A stretch of DNA of 64,000 nt from Hanleya hanleyi (taxonomy: Eukaryota > Mollusca > Polyplacophora > Lepidopleurida > Hanleyidae). The DNA lies in NCBI GenBank assembly GCA_036873755.1, contig JAVTVY010017271.1, positions 62,001 to 126,000 of the forward strand, given 5' to 3'. Position numbers and translations under genes: made by a program. Below are positions 39,601 through 45,600 of the stretch, one piece after another; within the stretch, counting starts at the first letter, position 1, and each line of letters begins with the position of its first letter. The notes under the pieces were generated by a model. The model searched no databases and was not told where the DNA came from. It was given only the letters and a program-made list of their open reading frames with translations.

Positions 39601-42600
39601 ATCAAACAGTGAACAAAGGCTATTGTATCATTGCGCTGAGGAAGTAATCAACCATGGATATCATAACCTGATTACAGATGAACTTTGTTTCATGATATTG
39701 ATATGTACTATCACCTTCAGCCATATTAACTCTCTCCACCCATCCTGAAATCATAGTTTCATCGAAAACAAAAAAAGCTACATGATTGTATTATTTTGTT
39801 AAGACTTGAAATGGAAACAGAAGAATTTTTTGTATTTCATCTTACCTTTTATTTCTGTCTTTCCGCCCGGCAAATCTGACCTCCTCTCTCAGCAGACAGA
39901 AATGTGGTTCGTGACTTGCCAGGCCCAACATCATCTGTAAGACATTAGAGAAGCCCTAATTGACTAAATTTTCCATGGCACAAATTGCATTCTTCCATTT
40001 GAAAACATTTGTGTCACCTGTAAATACTGACACCTGGATAAACTGACAAACCTACCAACATTTTCCATGATCCCATTTTAAATATTTTGCACCTTGATAA
40101 TCCAGAATCCTATCAAAACTGACACTGTAACCTGGTCCCAAGCATGGCCGGTATGCACACCTTTCACTGTGCCTTCAATTTATCCAATTGGATGACCAAA
40201 CTTATTGGGACAGGTTGATCCAAATTTGAATCTATGGTTACTGTAGTCAATAGTTATCAGAGAATTTATCTTATATTTGAAGATCGAAGTATAGCAAAGA
40301 AGGTATATCACTGACCAGATCAGCATCCAATCCATACAGACAATGTCTGGTGTTTGGGTCGTAGTCTGGCTGAGATTTCTGGTAGCGAATGTAGTCCATG
40401 ATTTTGTGCTCGCCTTCACCAGGTGTCTGGGTAAAAAATAAGTACAAGACATATATATATATAAGCCAGTTTCTCCTATTGCAGAACTACACAATAATGT
40501 TAGATTATCCCTCAATATCAAAGATAAATAATTGGAGATAGTGTTACGTCAACAAGAAACTTCCTAATTATATGAGGGAATTCTATTTGAACATGCTCAA
40601 TCATGAAAAGAAAGAACTTCATTTATGTAAAGAAAATAATGAAAAAAATAGCAACAGCAAGAATTAGATTTTGAAATTAGAAATTAATTAAAATCACGAA
40701 AAACCGACACTAAACTGTCTTCAACATGTCAACTGCACCACAAGTTGACCATAGGAAAGGAAACTACACTATCAATGTCTTAACATGCATATGAAAGCTT
40801 GTTCTCTGACCTCGTGTCCAGATAGATAAACTTGTGTAGACTGCCACAAGGGATCTGTTGATATCTTCTCCACCACAAAATACTTGAGATAATCCTGTAG
40901 CTTTGCCATAAATGGAGTACCTGGTCAGACAAAAGCATAAATTCGATCAAATAAGACTGCTCATTAAATTACAATTACATTTTAATACTAAAGGAGAAAT
41001 TATTTTTCTAGACATGCTCAGAGTCCCTGATTATGTATTGTATGGTTGGTTAGTTGCTGCAGAGGGGACTTCCAACACTTGATGAAACAGCATTTCATAT
41101 TAGTCCTGGAATTGTTACAAACCTCGTCGAGCTCTAATTGGAGATTTTACGATTTTCAGTTATGGGGAGCCCAGTTTCAACTTAAAGTCACATCTTTTAC
41201 CAAGAAAATCAGTTTTCATTACTATTTTTGTCTTGGGGTACATTTTCAGAGCGGGTAGTAATATTTACATTTTTGTCATCTTGTGAACTCAAGAAACCCA
41301 CCAGATCCTATCCAGCATGCGAGGTCATAAAGGTATAATGGGTGATTGTTGAAGACTAACTGGAAAAACGTTAGAATGTAACAAACCCGGTGTGATGCAG
41401 TTAGAGTCAAATCTCTTCTCTGTAGGTAGAATTTCACCCTTTTCTCTCGCTTTCTGCTCTAATGCCTCTGCTTCTCGAGCTGATCTACAAGATGAGAGAC
41501 AGACAGAGTTCAAAATAGAGCACAAAGTCAAACGTCATCCTTACCTCTGACCTGATTCCATGTAAAAATTGACTGTCACTGTATTGTGTAGTGGATTAAA
41601 CTTATTTGTTAAGAGTTATCTCCCTTAGACTAACCTTTGCATGGAGGCGGCTTGAAAAAGGGATGAAACCCTGAAGAAACTCTACAAACATAACCAGTGC
41701 CACCCTCTCCAAGGGTGCTTTTTGCTACGCTCCATTTACCCCTGTGGGGGTCTCGCCATTTTTTTTGCCAGATTCTTGCAGAAACAAAGAACTGTTCTAT
41801 CTAACTGTTTTAGTGATCGCAAAATGTATATTTATCTTGACATACGCTAAACATTTATTCAAGGTATTTCAAAACACAGTTTGAAGGCAGCTTTTTGACA
41901 AATTACCCTAGAGAACTATATGTTGCAAAAGTATATATCGGTTAGTCGCAACTGATATCAATTCGCCCACTTAGACGCTTGCCATATTCTTTTACTGTGG
42001 CAACAGATGACCTCGCATCAACTCTGGCACAGTGCAGAACACCCTGACAGTGCTGAATGGAGGGGCACAAACAGAACGTAAAGAATGCCTGATAGAGCTT
42101 GGTCTGGTGCCTCAAGCGATCTTCAGGATGAACTTGATAGTTGCTTATGTGATTCATCTGAAAAGGACCTTCGAAAGTGGGGCTTCAGATTACCCCCTTG
42201 ATACAACATTAACCGTTGTGCTAATTAGGATGCGCTCAAATTAGAGACGAAAACAAAATAATTCTTTTTAAAATATTTTTCCCGGCTTGAGAATCAATGT
42301 TCAGTTATACTCCTGGAGATTCAATAAGCATCATATTTGAGTTAAAGCCTACCTGTTTTGCCAGAATTCGGGTTTTCATTAATTAGTGCATGTTTTCCGG
42401 GTAAAAGAATTTTGCAACGCCGAATAGAGGTTGTGCCCAAATTACGGTAATCTAATGCCCTGGAAAGCTGTTCAAAGACTACAGCTAGTTTACCTGAATC
42501 TTCTACCTCTCTGTTGGTTCATCTTGGCCCGGGGTGCCACGCCATCAATCGCCATGAAGAATGATTTTCGTGGTTTGATCATACGGAACAGAAACTGACA

Positions 42601-45600
42601 AAGAGACAGATATAAATGTCACTTATTCACAAGTTCATGTGCATTTATATACACCCAAGAAATCAAGTTATTCCAACTAAATTTTATCGGATAATGTTGG
42701 CTCTTAAATGTGACTTCGGACAAGCCCTGCATTCCTGTCAAAAACGAATCCCTACAGTTAAGTCCTCCAATAATTCTATCACTGTCACAGGGAACTTCAC
42801 TACCATGATTGATCAATTAATATAAATATATAAGATGAATTGATATTCTGTTTTGCTATCATCACATTCATATTATAGACATACATTTACCACATTGTGA
42901 CAAGTTTTGAACAAAACAAATGGTTATACATGTATAAAGTATATTTATCTTCTTTTACCAGAATTTCTTTGATTGAAGTACCCTATTAGAGGACTAAATG
43001 TACGTTCTATATTACAATAACAGCATACCTCTATATAGTGTGAGACATCGGTAAAGATCTTTTCCTCCGTAATTCTGAAATGAGGATTATCGTCTTCAGG
43101 GTGAGAACAAACATGGATGATTCCATTCATATCCAGATAGAGGGTGTCAAACTCTGGAATCTACAAGATCAAACAAACATATTCCAATAATTATATACAG
43201 GTCAATTGTATGTCTTTTCGACCTGTTGTCACCGAAGAGCTACAACAATGTGATAAAATCGAGGAGAGATCCTGTGTGTTTCGAGTGTGAGTGAGTCAGT
43301 GAATAGGATTTAATGTTACTTTCAACAATATTTCAGTCATATTGTGAGCCAAGTTGCACTCCTGTTGCTTGCAACATAGAACCAGAGACCCGCCATCCAC
43401 CCTATAAAACACTGAGGGCCACAAGTCACAGACGGATGTCTTCGTTTGTTCCTACACTCAGCCATGCTTCCTCTATATACAATTTCATGTAGAGTCCGGA
43501 CCATTACACTGTATGGGCTGTACGGCTCCATTCGGCAAAAGAACAACCGCTTCCCACTTTCTGTTCACTATTTTTATCGAGTTTGGCAAAAAGTTTGATA
43601 TGCATGAGGGGCTAATGTCTCTGTAATTTGTCTTCACACACCAACAAACGATATAATTTTTACAGTGTATGGGTCATGTGATCAGTGAAGTACAAACCTT
43701 TTCATGTCTCTCATTGATGTTTGAAGACGGATTATATGAACCTCAATTCCTCACAGGTATCAAACTGTTTGCCGAACACCCTAAAAATAACTGACAGAAA
43801 GTGGGAAGGGCACGTTTTATTGCCGGATAGAGCCATACAGCCCATACGCACAATGGTCCTGGACACTACATGTAAATGTTTATAGAGGAAGCATGACTGA
43901 GTGTAGGAATGAACGAAGGCATGTAAACTTGGCTAGGCAGATAGGAGCAACCTAAAACTCTATATATTTATATATTTCTGTTTCTGCATCATAAATGTTT
44001 TGTTTCTCCTTCCTCTGAGTTCAAGGACCGGTTTGAATAAATTCATGCAGCTTAGCCTCACAAAATGGCACATTCCAGGCATCTATCAACCTCCCATTAA
44101 AACATCGGCACATAAATGTTGTCCGATCGGCGTAAAAAAGTCAGACGGCTTTCATGTTGGCGTGAGCAAGGAAGTGACTTTAGACACACACTGACATGTG
44201 TTGGTGATGATCTGATACTTTGAAATATGGGGTAATTATTGCTAGAAACGGACCCAAGTATTACGCAAATCTGGTACAGTAGGTGGAAAGTTTGTGCTTG
44301 GTTTTACGTAATTCTTGGATGACCCGTTCGCCTACACACACTTTACGTACATCCCATGACTACCCAGAATGCTTTATGGAGCCGTATTTTAAATAAGTAG
44401 CCGCCATTATCCGCCATCTTAGTTTTTTCGAGCTGCAATAATGTGAAAGTTTGTCGACTCCGTGGAACTTTACCTGGAGTGTCTCAGATGTGTGGGTGGT
44501 GTTATTTTGTGCGCTGAAACATCAGCAATTCATTTATAATGGGGAGTGTGGTTGTCAGTTCTTTATTTTCTCAAAACCTCATCATTCTCCAACGTCATTC
44601 TGGAGCAAGATTTCTGCATCTGGACTTCGCTTCACTGGGGGACTCACAAGGACCAATGTTCAGTTAAATTGGAGATAATGGGAAAAAATCTCACCAGTAT
44701 GAAGAATGGGTATTGCAGATCATCGTCAAGAAATATTAAATCTCTGGTAGTATTATTAAGTCTTTTTTTTTGTGGGAGCCAGACTCCACCACGCAGCTAC
44801 AGCTGATCAATGGTCACTCAAGTCATTTGAAAAACTTTGCCACCTGGCGCTTTCACTATAGAAACAGGGAAAATTAATTTCTTTTGTTTTTTTATCAGGA
44901 GTAATCAGTGTGTCATAGAAATCACAGCACCCACGTGGCTTTGTTGTCATTTATCAAACAACAGATCAGCAGGTCTCGGAAAAAAACTGATGTAGCCATG
45001 CCGCCATTTTCATTTTATCTGCTGACGTCGCCCTGGGAGAGGGCATGCAAGCAAATTCTTCAAGAATTTTCGAGATAAACGGAAATAATGAACTGTTCTA
45101 CTCTCGTTACTTTATAAAATTGGCCGTTTGTGGGAACGAATTTTGCATTATCTCTTCCAGTATTTATTAATACTATCAAAGTAGTATTGTGTGGTCAAAC
45201 TGTCAGACTCAGCATTCTGAATTACTGAGAGTAGGCCTACAACTCCACAGTTATGCATCAGGTTTTGTCGTTTTGCGAGTATTTAGCTGGCCATTGGTGA
45301 CGTCATTGAGACGGGTCCATTGAGACTGCTAATCATCTGGTCATTTCAACCAACTCAGGTGAGCTGCGCAGACCATCAGTTTTGGTGTACTGGTAATGCT
45401 GGAGTCAAACGAAATCCCCACCCCCCCAACCTCGGGCAAGGGTCTGGTTTAGTGGGGGATTACCTGGGCATTCACAACATGTTTACGCCCCAGCGAGTGG
45501 GGCTTTCACACATTTTCAGTCCTATTTATCTTGGGATTCAGTTAAGACTTCTTCTACCTAGGGATGGGACATAAATTGTATTTGGTTGAGGTTTAGGTGT

